From an uncultured Alphaproteobacteria bacterium (lineage in GTDB: Bacteria; Pseudomonadota; Alphaproteobacteria; Rs-D84), in the NCBI GenBank assembly GCA_944389595.1, contig CALXMY010000001.1, positions 64,179 to 128,178 of the forward strand: a DNA stretch of 64,000 bases, given 5' to 3'. The translations under genes and the position numbers were made by a program. This document shows positions 25,327-34,793 of the stretch, one piece after another. The number at the start of each line of letters is the position of its first letter. The first letter of the stretch is position 1. The notes beneath the pieces were generated by a model, which worked only from the letters and a program-made list of their open reading frames with translations, did not search any database and was not told the DNA's origin.

Positions 25327-25476
25327 ATGGCAACGCCAAAAAGTAAAACAAGTAAAGCTCGTTCCGCACAGCGTCGTTCACACGATGCGCTGTCCGTAAT
25401 GCCATGCACAGTATGCAAGGCATGTGGTGAAAAAAAACGCCCGCATCATGTATGTCCGGCGTGCGGTGCAAAATAA
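25327..25476 (+). CDS. rpmF: 50S ribosomal protein L32
   Basis: This 49-residue gene begins MATPKSKTSKARSAQRRSHD, as L32 does, and carries the zinc-binding pattern CTVCKACG then CPACG. AAGGATAA precedes the ATG. rpmF upstream of plsX is a conserved bacterial arrangement that links ribosome and fatty acid synthesis. A strong terminator separates the two genes here. Confidence 0.95.
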   Translation: MATPKSKTSKARSAQRRSHDALSVMPCTVCKACGEKKRPHHVCPACGAK

Positions 25477-25495
25477 TAACCAAATAAACACATTG

Positions 25496-25536
25496 GGCAG
25501 ATTTATGGCGGAACTATCACGCCATTCTGCCTTTTT
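25496..25536 (+). terminator. Terminator between rpmF and plsX
   Basis: GGCAGA and ATGGCG pair with CGCCAT and TCTGCC, followed by TTTTT. It lies only 15 bp before the plsX start, so plsX must be read through or have its own promoter. Confidence 0.8.
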
Positions 25537-25551
25537 AATATAAAAAAAATT

Positions 25552-26616
25552 ATGTCCGCAGAAAAGAAAATCATAGCTGTTGATGCAATGGGCGGCGACA
25601 AAGGGCCAAACGCCGTATTGGGTGGAATGAATCAATTCCTGTACCAAAATGGCGAAGGGCATGTGTTTTTTCGCCTGTTTGGTCAAACAAAAAAATTAAA
25701 TCCATTGTTGGCAAAATACCCACGTGTTGCCCGTAATTGCGAGGTTATTGATGCGCCCAATGTTATCAAGGGCACGGACAAATTGCGTGATGTTATTCGT
25801 CATTCCCAGGATACATCAATGTATATGGCAATTCGCGATGTGCGCGACGGTAATTCTGCGGCGGTTGTCAGTGCTGGTAATACCGGGATTTTGATGTCTT
25901 TGTCGAAATTGGCATTAAAAACGATTGATGGTATTTCACGCCCGGCAATTACAACAATGTTGCCATCGGGTGGTGGCGATTCACGTGTTGTGGTGTTGGA
26001 TTTGGGTGCAAATGTTCAATGTGATGAACGCGATTTATTCGATTTCGCCATTTTGGGCAGTGTTTATGCCGAGGTTATCGGTCGTATGCCACGGCCCAAG
26101 GTTGGGGTTTTAAACATCGGATCCGAAGAAACCAAGGGCAACGAAACACTGCAAAAATTAAACAAGATTTTAACCGAACATCGCGATGAATTGCCATATG
26201 AATACATCGGTTTTGTCGAGGGTAATGATATCGGTGGCGGCAATGTTCAGGTTGTTGTAACCGATGGTTTTACCGGTAACATCGTGTTAAAAACGGTCGA
26301 AGGCACGGCAAAGTTAATTAAACGCGTTGTGGTTGATAATCTGAAAAAATCAGTTTTGGCGATTATTGGTGCGTTTTTTCTGGTTCATGTATTCAAACGG
26401 TTAAAAAATAAAATCGATCCGCGTTCATATGCCGGCGCAACATTTTTGGGGTTAAAGGGTTTTGCCGTTAAAACCCATGGAAACAGCGATGCATTGGCAT
26501 TTGCAAATTCAATAAAATACGCGGCGGATTTAACGGGTGCGAATTTAAATGATGTCATCGCGGCGCGTGCGGCATCTGTATCAAAAATACGCGATGAAAT
26601 CGTAAACCAGGAATAA
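25552..26616 (+). CDS. plsX: Phosphate acyltransferase PlsX
   Basis: The 354-residue protein has PlsX landmarks: IAVDAMGGDKGP at the N terminus, VSAGNTGILMS and LNIGSEETKGNE. It converts acyl-ACP to acyl-phosphate for phospholipid synthesis by PlsY. Unlike the common rpmF-plsX-fabH-ihfA order, fabH and ihfA are about 10 kb away on the other strand. No canonical ribosome site precedes the ATG (AAAAAAAATT), apart from what the upstream terminator stem provides. Confidence 0.97.
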   Translation: MSAEKKIIAVDAMGGDKGPNAVLGGMNQFLYQNGEGHVFFRLFGQTKKLNPLLAKYPRVARNCEVIDAPNVIKGTDKLRDVIRHSQDTSMYMAIRDVRDGNSAAVVSAGNTGILMSLSKLALKTIDGISRPAITTMLPSGGGDSRVVVLDLGANVQCDERDLFDFAILGSVYAEVIGRMPRPKVGVLNIGSEETKGNETLQKLNKILTEHRDELPYEYIGFVEGNDIGGGNVQVVVTDGFTGNIVLKTVEGTAKLIKRVVVDNLKKSVLAIIGAFFLVHVFKRLKNKIDPRSYAGATFLGLKGFAVKTHGNSDALAFANSIKYAADLTGANLNDVIAARAASVSKIRDEIVNQE

Positions 26617-26620
26617 ATTT

Positions 26621-26641
26621 CCCGCATTCGCGGGATTTTTA
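26621..26641 (+). terminator. Terminator of plsX
   Basis: CCCGC/GCGGG stem with loop ATTC, followed by ATTTTTATT. Confidence 0.85.
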
Positions 26642-26711
26642 TTTGTGAATACATACATATTGATATTATGTGCATTTTTTATGACCCTGATAAAAAAACA
26701 GGGGGGTAAAA

Positions 26712-29429
26712 ATGCGGTATAAAACGTCCATATTTGTAATTATTTGTGTTTGTTGCACATGTGCGGCATTTGCCGATGATGCATCGGATTTTAGTGCTTT
26801 TTATAGTTTATATAAAACAGCCACCGGGCAAAATGATATAAATATTACAAATGATTTAATTGCCACGCGGTTATTAAGTGTCCCAGGCGCAGAAAAAACC
26901 ATTATTAATGGTGGCAATTTTGGTTTTAATGGTGACGCATTTAATGGATTTACAGTATCGCATGATTATATTTTTTCAATATCAAATGCCGGCGCATTCA
27001 GCGTAAACGATGAAAACGCGCAAATTGAAAAATCATACAATAATTTTTCCGCGCCCCAGGGTGGCGTTATTGCAAATTTGGGCGGTGTGGTTGATGTAAC
27101 AGATTCCGTATTTGCAAATAATGTATCATCGTATGGCGGTGGTTTTTTGTATCAAAACAATGGCGGTAACGCAAATATTTCAAATTCTGTGTTTGATTCA
27201 AATAGTGCAACGCGTGGTGATGGTGGGGTTGTATATAATGAATACGAAACAACATCAACATTTAATAATGTAATTTTCCAAAATAATTCTGCGCCGAATG
27301 GTTATGGTGGCGTGGCATTTAATGATGGGGTGTTAAATATTTATGACAGTGTTATTGCATCAAATACTGCATCTGGGGGTGGGGCAGGTTTGTATAATTC
27401 AAATACAATGAATTTGCGCAACGTGCGATTTGTGAATAATAAATCCACCGACAGTGCGGGCGCAATATATTCCACAGGCATGATGAATTTGACCGGCGGG
27501 GTATTTGAAAATAATTATGGTGATACCGGTGGTGCAATTGGTAATTATGGCATTATTGGCGATACTTTATTTGCCCAAATATCAGATTCCCAGTTTTCGG
27601 GCAACAGTGCCACATATGGCGGTGCAATTTATAATTGGGATGATATCTATGTTATTGACAGCACATTTCAAAATAACACAGCCACAGATAACGGAGGTGC
27701 GATTTTCAATTTGGCACAATTGTATTTGATTGCCAATCAATCAGACATTGTTTTTTCCGGCAATACATTAACATCTGGGGAATCAAATGCGGTTCATACA
27801 ACTGATGTGATGAATATAAATGCCGCGGTGGACAGATCTGTTGTTTTTAACGATGCGATTACCGGCACAGGACAAATAATAATAAACCAACCATATATAT
27901 TTAATACACAAAACGTTCCAATTGGTGGACGTATAGTTTTAAATAATGATATGAGTGGTTTTTCCGGTGACATCACAATACATGGTGGTATTGTTGAATT
28001 ATTGGACAATGGTCGATTTTTCACCACGGATAATTTAAGTGTTAATGGTGGAATATTAGATATTGGTTCGGCCAATATTTCTGTGGGGTCGGCAAATTTT
28101 GCAAATGATGCGACATTGCGATTATCTGTTATATCGCCGGATGAATATGGAACATTATCTGCTACATCATTTGATATTGCGTCAACAGCAAATTTGGATG
28201 TGATTTTAAGTCCAACTGTGATGGATGGCACAGATTCAATACGCATTCAATTATTACACAGCGATACCGCAATAAATGACGCATTTAATGCCACAATAAA
28301 TAATAATATTTATGAATTTTTGCAACTAGGTAACGGATGGTATGAAATCAGCCAGGTCGCCACATTTGCCGATGTTATAAACGATAATGGCGGCACACAA
28401 AATAATTTGCATACGGCCACTGCGTGGCAAACAGAACCGCCCGTGTCACATGCGCTGGGATATGCAATATATTCGCGCATGGGTGAATTATTGCAAAACA
28501 ATGCGGGTGAATATATAAATGCATTATCTGCATTGGCACCAACGTCCGCGCCACTAATTCATATTTTATCGTCATCATACATAAATCGTTTTTCAAACTT
28601 GATTGGCGGCACGGATAAAAACGCGTACAGCATTGGTCGCGGAAAATTATGGGCCACCGGGTTTGGTGACGGTGGCCATTTGGGTGGTAATGGCCAATAC
28701 GCAGATTTTGATATGTATGGTTTTGGTGCCGGCATCGGTGCAGAATACGCACATAATGGGTTTACATTCGGCGCATCGTATATATATCAATACGACAGAT
28801 TAAAAAGTTGGGCACGTACAATACACACGCCAACACACGGCGGTGGTTTATATGCGAAATATGCGCGTAATAATTTTATATGGCGCGCATATGGCACAAT
28901 GTTTTATTCAAATATGGATGAAACGAAAAATGTTGCCGGATTCCATGTCAAAAACAGCGCGCCATTATACACATATGGCGCATCATCTGATATAGGATAT
29001 CAATTTGGCAATACAAATTGGGCGTTTAGCCCACGGGGCGGGGTGCGATATGCATTGGCACATCGTGGTGAATCAACCGATGATGCCGGGCAAACATTAA
29101 TGGCCGCCGATTTACATTTTTTAACAACATACGCAGATTTTGCCGTTGCCCGATATAATTTATGGTCAGGCGCGATAAATATTATCCCGGAATTAACAAT
29201 TGGTGCATCATATGATTTGCGTGCAGATGCGGATAACGCCAATATACGCATAAATAATGTATCATATACAATTGACGGCAACACATTACCACGATGGGCA
29301 ACAAATGCCGAATTAAAAATGCGCGCAATATTTGGCCCGATTATGGCGTTAGAATTTGGTGCCGGTGTTGAAATGCGGCGTGATTATAATAATTATAATA
29401 TTCGTTTACGCGGCATGTTGCGTTTTTAA
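26712..29429 (+). CDS. Autotransporter with Pmp-like repeats and C-terminal beta-barrel
   Basis: The 905-residue protein has a signal peptide (residues 1-21, ending CAAFA). A passenger of about 500 residues is rich in short repeats of the GGAIYN and F-x-x-N type seen in chlamydial polymorphic membrane proteins (for example near residues 140-345), which form a right-handed beta-helix. The last 270 or so residues form an autotransporter barrel (GAGIGAEYAHNGFTFGASY, ending in F). It probably displays the passenger on the cell surface as an adhesin. GGGGGG precedes the start. It is flanked by terminators, so it is a single-gene unit. Confidence 0.88.
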   Translation: MRYKTSIFVIICVCCTCAAFADDASDFSAFYSLYKTATGQNDINITNDLIATRLLSVPGAEKTIINGGNFGFNGDAFNGFTVSHDYIFSISNAGAFSVNDENAQIEKSYNNFSAPQGGVIANLGGVVDVTDSVFANNVSSYGGGFLYQNNGGNANISNSVFDSNSATRGDGGVVYNEYETTSTFNNVIFQNNSAPNGYGGVAFNDGVLNIYDSVIASNTASGGGAGLYNSNTMNLRNVRFVNNKSTDSAGAIYSTGMMNLTGGVFENNYGDTGGAIGNYGIIGDTLFAQISDSQFSGNSATYGGAIYNWDDIYVIDSTFQNNTATDNGGAIFNLAQLYLIANQSDIVFSGNTLTSGESNAVHTTDVMNINAAVDRSVVFNDAITGTGQIIINQPYIFNTQNVPIGGRIVLNNDMSGFSGDITIHGGIVELLDNGRFFTTDNLSVNGGILDIGSANISVGSANFANDATLRLSVISPDEYGTLSATSFDIASTANLDVILSPTVMDGTDSIRIQLLHSDTAINDAFNATINNNIYEFLQLGNGWYEISQVATFADVINDNGGTQNNLHTATAWQTEPPVSHALGYAIYSRMGELLQNNAGEYINALSALAPTSAPLIHILSSSYINRFSNLIGGTDKNAYSIGRGKLWATGFGDGGHLGGNGQYADFDMYGFGAGIGAEYAHNGFTFGASYIYQYDRLKSWARTIHTPTHGGGLYAKYARNNFIWRAYGTMFYSNMDETKNVAGFHVKNSAPLYTYGASSDIGYQFGNTNWAFSPRGGVRYALAHRGESTDDAGQTLMAADLHFLTTYADFAVARYNLWSGAINIIPELTIGASYDLRADADNANIRINNVSYTIDGNTLPRWATNAELKMRAIFGPIMALEFGAGVEMRRDYNNYNIRLRGMLRF

Positions 29430-29440
29430 TAAAATAAAAC

Positions 29441-29466
29441 CACCGGCAATTACTTGCCGGTGATTT
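29441..29466 (+). terminator. Terminator-like hairpin after the autotransporter gene
   Basis: A 9-bp stem CACCGGCAA/TTGCCGGTG with loop TTAC is followed by ATTTC. The T-run is short. Confidence 0.55.
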
Positions 29467-29534
29467 CTCCCCTCCTTCTGGGTACCCCAGAAACTGTGGT
29501 TTATATTGCCCTGTGACCGCGCAATATTATAAAT

Positions 29535-29870
29535 TTATGCCGCACGTGCGACCGCATCCGATTGTTTGTTATCGGCGGTGTCCATGATTTTTTTTGCCTC
29601 GGCAAAGACCATTTCTTTGACCCGCAGTGCCAACGCACTGGTTTCCAATGTTTCGGCGGCAACGTCAAAATTATCGGTGCGAATTTGCAATGAAACATAC
29701 GCACCCACCAACGATGGACGGGCCAAATCCTCGATTGAACGGGGGGCGTTATTTTTACCGATTTGTAATTCGTCGGCCAATGAAATAATCTGGCGATCTT
29801 CGTTTACCCAAACGGTGGTTGTTAATACTTGGTTCAGGGCAATCATGATTTCTTTTATTGTTTTTGGCAT
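29535..29870 (-). CDS. Hypothetical protein, 111 aa
   Basis: I do not recognise it. The start has a strong ribosome site (GGAGGG upstream of ATG 29870). The product is soluble, with regular hydrophobic spacing suggesting alternating strands and helices; the N terminus MPKTIKEIMIALNQVLTT and a helical C terminus (AETLETSALALRVKEMVFAEA) are notable. It stands alone on the minus strand, divergent from mraZ. Confidence 0.65.
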   Translation of the reverse strand: MPKTIKEIMIALNQVLTTTVWVNEDRQIISLADELQIGKNNAPRSIEDLARPSLVGAYVSLQIRTDNFDVAAETLETSALALRVKEMVFAEAKKIMDTADNKQSDAVARAA

Positions 29871-30129
29871 TGTGCGGTCCCTCCTTGCGGGTTTTGTGAA
29901 AAATCAACCAGTTTTTTGTATGTACAACGTGTATTTACAAAAATCAGATTTGAATTTTCTGTTAATTTTTTATTTTTGCCAGAAAACCGGATTTTTTGCG
30001 GAATTCTGGGACTTTTTAATCTTTTCTCCTTGTCTATACAAATATCTTAGAACAAAAACGAATCGCAGGTCAAGCATAAAATACAAATATTTTAATTTTA
30101 TTTTAAATTTGTGTAATTTTATTTGTAAA
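29871..30129. other. AT-rich intergenic region between the divergent genes at 29870 and mraZ
   Basis: Apart from the ribosome site for the minus-strand gene next to 29870, I see no gene or clear signal in this stretch. It becomes very AT-rich towards 30130, where the mraZ control region begins. Confidence 0.5.
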
Positions 30130-30130
30130 A

Positions 30131-30193
30131 CCATAAAATCCCATAAAATAATTATAAATTGTCATTGACAACCATAAACAGGCGTGCTAGATT
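30131..30193 (+). promoter_or_regulatory. mraZ promoter with repeated CCATAAAAT boxes
   Basis: The promoter is near-consensus: TTGACA (30165-30170) and TAGATT (30188-30193), 17 bp apart. CCATAAAAT occurs at 30131-30139 and 30141-30149, exactly 10 bp apart, and CCATAAAC at 30172-30179 lies inside the promoter spacer. MraZ is known to bind short direct repeats about one helical turn apart upstream of its own gene, so these could be its operator. The box sequence differs from the known GTGG-type boxes (reverse complement ATGG). Confidence 0.55.
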
Positions 30194-30249
30194 TAACACC
30201 GAAGCCACAGGAAAGTAACCGGGCATATGCCCAAAACAAAGACCGAAAA

Positions 30250-30696
30250 ATGTCATTGTTTCTCTCATCTTATGAAAATCGTTTGGATACCAAGGGGCGC
30301 ATATCTGTTCCGGCATCTTTCCGGGCTTCGGTTGCGTCTGAACAATTTCCGGGTGTTGTGTTATATCGTTCATTTACCCACAATTGTATCGAGGGTCTGT
30401 CCATGTCCCGCATGGAACAATTGGCATCGGCCACCGATAAAATGGGTGTGTTTGACAGTGAATTGGACGATTTGTCCGCCATGTTATTTGCGGATGCCCG
30501 CCCATTGGCATTTGATGTAACGGGGCGCATTATAATCCCGGCCGATTTATTAAAACATGCCGGTATAACGGACACGGCCGTTTTTGTTGGCCGCGGTAAC
30601 AGTTTTCAAATTTGGAATCCCGCCGCATTTCGTGCGGCCCAGACGGACGCATTAAATAATCTGCGCGTGACGCGACCAAATTTGGTAATTTCATAA
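30250..30696 (+). CDS. mraZ: Transcriptional regulator MraZ
   Basis: The 148-residue protein has two SpoVT/AbrB-like domains, each with its signature: RLDTKGRISVPASFR (about residues 11-25) and FDVTGRIIIPADLL (about 93-106). MraZ forms ring oligomers and represses the division and cell-wall cluster in other bacteria. Here it is solitary: the expected rsmH, ftsL and ftsI do not follow, and a strong terminator comes directly after the stop. The ATG at 30250 has only a weak ribosome site. Confidence 0.93.
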   Translation: MSLFLSSYENRLDTKGRISVPASFRASVASEQFPGVVLYRSFTHNCIEGLSMSRMEQLASATDKMGVFDSELDDLSAMLFADARPLAFDVTGRIIIPADLLKHAGITDTAVFVGRGNSFQIWNPAAFRAAQTDALNNLRVTRPNLVIS

Positions 30697-30722
30697 AAAA
30701 AACGCGTTGCGCGTTTTTTTAT
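30696..30722 (+). terminator. Terminator of mraZ
   Basis: AACGCG/CGCGTT stem with loop TTG, flanked by A6 and T7. It could serve both strands. Confidence 0.85.
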
Positions 30723-30752
30723 TTAAAACGCCCCAAAATGGGGCGTTTGTTT

Positions 30753-33011
30753 TTAATGGTTATTCATAATTTCTGATACCCACTCAAATGCATCGTCTAT
30801 TGTTATGTTATCACCAAAATTATCTTTTTCTACGCCGTTTACACTCATACATGTTGTAATGGTGGGCAAACATGCACGGATTGCTATTTTATCAACCATT
30901 TCAACATTTTGTGAGCCCTCGGTATATGTGCCTTGATAATTATTCTGGGACAGACACGATGCAACATCGGTTATGCAATCTTCGGCATAGTCGGCCAAAA
31001 TTGTATCCTGGCGTGCCTTGATTTGCACCAATGTACGACTCAGATAATCTTTGATAACATTGTTTGTCGGATTATATTTAGAATTTTGACCGTTCCCGCT
31101 GTATGTTATATCCTGGCATCTGTTCAGCACGGACATGCACATTCCATAATCGCGACCATCATTGTCATCATGATATCCAATTTTATTTTGCAGGAATTCT
31201 GACATGTTGGTTGATGTGTTTTGTGCCGCACTTGATGTAACGGTGGCATCTATATACCCCGCCAATGTCCCATCTTCATAGGTTGCGTCTACACTGCCAA
31301 CAGGTTTACCCCATGCATAGTATGTACCTTTTTCAATCTCAGTTCCTGTTTCACTCACCGTGTATGTCCATGTTTCATATATTGGTGAATATGAATTTGA
31401 TGTAGAGCCCGGTTCACTGCCCACGACGATTTCACCGTTTACAATATATTTGCCGGTTGGATCCAAACAATTTTCATAATCGTCACCACATACGAAATCA
31501 TCCTGCATACAATTGTCCAATTCCGTTATGCACCCGCGCAGGTCATATTGATTCTTTTGCTGGGCCACCAATAAACGGGCGCGTTGCAGAACGCTTTTTG
31601 CGTTGCGAACGGTTGATGACATTTGGTCATTTGAATCCGTCAGTGCGCGTTCGTATGCAATACATGCCTTGTCAATTTCCAAATCATATGCGTTTGTAAT
31701 AATTTTGGTATCAACACCCTGGGCCGAACAGCTGTCCAGAACGGCGGTCTTGCATCGTGCGGCCGCGGTTTTATATAATGTTTCACCGCGTTGGTTACTG
31801 ATGCTGTCATTATTGCCACCCATTGAACCCAACAATGATGTCAGATCAAATCCGGTGCTGTCGATTGTAAAGTCTAACAACCCGGACAAATCAAATGACA
31901 ATCCCGATGAAGTTGTGGGGCTGCCACTTTTAACATCAATAATCATATCCTTGATTTTGTCCAAATCATTCTTTAATTGACTGTTATCGGTGGTTGATTG
32001 CATTTGTAATTCAGCCTCGGTCTGGGTGAATAATGTTTCAACCTCGTCCGCGCTTAATCCGATGTATTGAATTTGTAATGCAACTTCCTGTAAATCTTCG
32101 GTTGCCTGTTTCAGTGCCGCTTCGGTATCGGCATAGTTCGACAAATTGGCCGAACATGAACAACGACCCTGGTTATCATCCAAAACATTACAGAAATTAT
32201 CCATACATGCGACATATTGCGCCTTGCAATAATCGGTTAATTGTGCCAATTCATCAAGTGATGCCGCCGTTGTGGTCGATACACTTTCCGTTGTGGCCGA
32301 TGTTGATGTTGCCGAAACAGTGCCCGACCCAACGCGAATTGTTGGAATACGACTGGTTACATTTGCGCGCTGATTAACACTGACACGACTGCTGTTGCCG
32401 ATGTACAATGGCGTGTTTACGGTATCCATTTGCACAATTGATGCACGCGCAGTATTTGCCGCGTTATTACGTGTTGTTGATTCACGCGTTGTAACGCCGG
32501 GTTGACTTTTTACCACGCCACCCGTTGTGGCCCCCGTTGACCGCACAGTTGTTGCCGGGCGATTTGTAACCGTGTTTGTTGCGGTTGCGCGCGCCGTGGT
32601 GCCACGTGTCGCGGTTCCGCGTGATGTTGTTGCCGTGCGCGATGATGTGTTAACCGTTCTGGTCGGGACAACGGTACGTGTGCTGACCGTGCGGGCAGTT
32701 GTCGCATTTGATACATTACGTGCCGCGACATTGCGGCCCGATGTTGTTGTTGCTGATGTGATTGCGCGCGATGTTGATGCGCGGCCACTGGCATTACGTG
32801 GACTGACCGCTGTGGGAACAACCGGTGTAACCGGTTCTGTATCTTCGACCTGGTCGGATGCGTCCTGGGAATTTAATTCGTCATCGACGAATTCCATATC
32901 TGTTTCCATGGGATATTGCGCCATTAATTCTTCGTAATAATATGCGGGCGCAATTTCGGCAAACGCCGGCAGAACAAGCAATCCACTAATTACAGCAATC
33001 AATCTTTTCAT
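30753..33011 (-). CDS. Large secreted protein with Thr/Arg/Ala-rich low-complexity region and Cys-rich domains
   Basis: The family is not recognised. The 752-residue product has a signal peptide (residues 1-18, LLVLPAFA). A stretch from about residue 60 to 240 is made almost only of Thr, Arg, Ala, Ser, Asn and Val, with no membrane segment. From about residue 255 there are paired cysteines (DYCKAQYVACMDNFCNV, then CSCSANL), a helical region, and further Cys-containing modules (CITELDNCMQDDFVCGDDYENC). The low-complexity part could be an extended stalk or cell-wall-binding region because of its positive charge. It is transcribed alone, convergent with mraZ. Confidence 0.8.
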   Translation of the reverse strand: MKRLIAVISGLLVLPAFAEIAPAYYYEELMAQYPMETDMEFVDDELNSQDASDQVEDTEPVTPVVPTAVSPRNASGRASTSRAITSATTTSGRNVAARNVSNATTARTVSTRTVVPTRTVNTSSRTATTSRGTATRGTTARATATNTVTNRPATTVRSTGATTGGVVKSQPGVTTRESTTRNNAANTARASIVQMDTVNTPLYIGNSSRVSVNQRANVTSRIPTIRVGSGTVSATSTSATTESVSTTTAASLDELAQLTDYCKAQYVACMDNFCNVLDDNQGRCSCSANLSNYADTEAALKQATEDLQEVALQIQYIGLSADEVETLFTQTEAELQMQSTTDNSQLKNDLDKIKDMIIDVKSGSPTTSSGLSFDLSGLLDFTIDSTGFDLTSLLGSMGGNNDSISNQRGETLYKTAAARCKTAVLDSCSAQGVDTKIITNAYDLEIDKACIAYERALTDSNDQMSSTVRNAKSVLQRARLLVAQQKNQYDLRGCITELDNCMQDDFVCGDDYENCLDPTGKYIVNGEIVVGSEPGSTSNSYSPIYETWTYTVSETGTEIEKGTYYAWGKPVGSVDATYEDGTLAGYIDATVTSSAAQNTSTNMSEFLQNKIGYHDDNDGRDYGMCMSVLNRCQDITYSGNGQNSKYNPTNNVIKDYLSRTLVQIKARQDTILADYAEDCITDVASCLSQNNYQGTYTEGSQNVEMVDKIAIRACLPTITTCMSVNGVEKDNFGDNITIDDAFEWVSEIMNNH

Positions 33012-33138
33012 GCGAAATCTTCCCTTCTATTACATACGATTTTATCATATTGTGCCATGTACTGCAAACAAAAAGTTAATAATAATTAATAACTTAAAAT
33101 GGCAATTTATTCATAAATTATTAAACTTTTTAATGAAT

Positions 33139-33167
33139 TTGACATTTGTGGTATTGGTGTGTATATT
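33139..33167 (+). promoter_or_regulatory. Promoter of the phospholipase-D-family gene
   Basis: TTGACA (33139-33144) and TATATT (33162-33167) with a 17-bp spacer lie 30 bp before the start codon. Confidence 0.7.
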
Positions 33168-33197
33168 ATAATCCTGATAACGATGTAATGGGGGCAT

Positions 33198-34793
33198 ATG
33201 CAATTGTCAATGTTAAAACGGGTTTCGTTGTTTATATTTACGTTGCCATTCATGGGGTGCACGATTATTCCAACGTCGACGAATGATGAACGGTTGGCAA
33301 ACTATACGCCAAAGGTTACCGCCACTGATTTCGATTATGATCCCATGCAAACCCCAATTGCCCAGTGCTATGCATCGGAATTGGCATCTGGCCCGGATAT
33401 CAGTGGTGCCACATTAATCGAAGATGGGCTGTCTGCGTTTGTAATTCGCGCCGCATTTGCGCGCATGGCAACCAAAACAATTGATTTACAAACGTATATT
33501 TACAGTAATGATTTTTCATCCAAGGTATTAATTGGCGAATTAAAAAATGCCGCCGACCGCGGGGTCAAGGTGCGAATTTTATTGGATGATTATGGCACAA
33601 AATCGGATATTGCGGATGTAATGTTGCTGAACCAGCACCCGAATATAGAGGTCAAAGTATTCAATCCCGTGGCAAATCGGTCGCGTCTGTTGTATTACCC
33701 GCAATTTTTGTTGGATTTTAATCGGTTAAATTCGCGTATGCATAACAAATTATTCATTGTTGATAATATTGCATACATAACCGGTGGTCGCAATGTCGGC
33801 AGTAATTATTTTTATCCTGAAACGGCATCTAATTTTTCGGATACAGACGTGTTGTTTATTGGTGATATGACCAAATATGCCACCGCCAGTTTTGATGAAT
33901 ATTGGAATTATCATTTATCAATTCCTGCGTCCGTATTCCCAAAGACTAAATCGGAACGCGCCGTGCGCAAATTGGAAAAAAAGTTTGATGAAATTGAACA
34001 AAAAAGTGCGGTTGCACTGCGCGAGTATAATAAAATAATTTCATTGGCACAGAATGAATATAAAAATAAAAAATTTGATTTCAGTTGGGGACATGGCAAA
34101 TTTTTGGCTGATCCCCCGTCCAAGGTTGAAATGTCCATGGATGAAAAGGAAAAATATCGTGGCGATATAATCCAGGAATTGCAAAAATTATGGACACAAA
34201 CAAATGATTCTGTGTATATGTCGGCGGCTTATTTTGTCCCGGGCCAGGGCGGTTTGGAACATATGCTGAACGAGGAAAAATCCGGCGTTCACATGACAAT
34301 TGTTACAAATTCGTTGGCATCAACAAACGCGCCAACGGTATATGCCAAATGGGAAAAATATCGTAAACAGTTAATTGAATCCGGGGCGGATGTTTATGAG
34401 TTTATGCTGTCTGCGGAAAATCTGCGTGGCCAACAACACGACCGTGAACGCAAACAATCCAGTTTTTCTGTAATGCACAGCAAAACAATTGTTTTTGATG
34501 ATGATATTTCGTGGATAGGCAGTTTTAACCTGGACCCGCGCAGCGCGTATTACAATACGGAAAATGTCGCGATTTTCGAAAGTCGCGATTTTGCCGACAA
34601 ATTACGCGAAATGATAATTCGCGATACAACCACGTCGTGGCGTGTGACATTGGACGATAACGGTGACCCCATTTGGACCGGCAGTCGCCCCGGCGATAAA
34701 CAACCGCGCGTGTATCATCACAGTCCTGATACGTCAATATTCCGCCGCATATGGAAAATGCTGACCAATTTGGTCCCGGAAAAATTCGTATAA
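33198..34793 (+). CDS. Phospholipase D-family lipoprotein (ClsC/YmdC-like cardiolipin synthase)
   Basis: The 531-residue protein has a lipoprotein signal (TLPFMGC, Cys near residue 21) and two HKD motifs: HNKLFIVDN (near residue 181) and HSKTIVFDDD (near 427), both needed for phospholipase D chemistry. ClsC-type enzymes make cardiolipin from phosphatidylglycerol and another phospholipid. A lipid anchor is unusual for ClsC, so an outer-membrane or periplasmic function, or a secreted phospholipase role, is possible. GGGGGC precedes ATG 33198. Its stop codon touches that of guaC on the other strand. Confidence 0.85.
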   Translation: MQLSMLKRVSLFIFTLPFMGCTIIPTSTNDERLANYTPKVTATDFDYDPMQTPIAQCYASELASGPDISGATLIEDGLSAFVIRAAFARMATKTIDLQTYIYSNDFSSKVLIGELKNAADRGVKVRILLDDYGTKSDIADVMLLNQHPNIEVKVFNPVANRSRLLYYPQFLLDFNRLNSRMHNKLFIVDNIAYITGGRNVGSNYFYPETASNFSDTDVLFIGDMTKYATASFDEYWNYHLSIPASVFPKTKSERAVRKLEKKFDEIEQKSAVALREYNKIISLAQNEYKNKKFDFSWGHGKFLADPPSKVEMSMDEKEKYRGDIIQELQKLWTQTNDSVYMSAAYFVPGQGGLEHMLNEEKSGVHMTIVTNSLASTNAPTVYAKWEKYRKQLIESGADVYEFMLSAENLRGQQHDRERKQSSFSVMHSKTIVFDDDISWIGSFNLDPRSAYYNTENVAIFESRDFADKLREMIIRDTTTSWRVTLDDNGDPIWTGSRPGDKQPRVYHHSPDTSIFRRIWKMLTNLVPEKFV

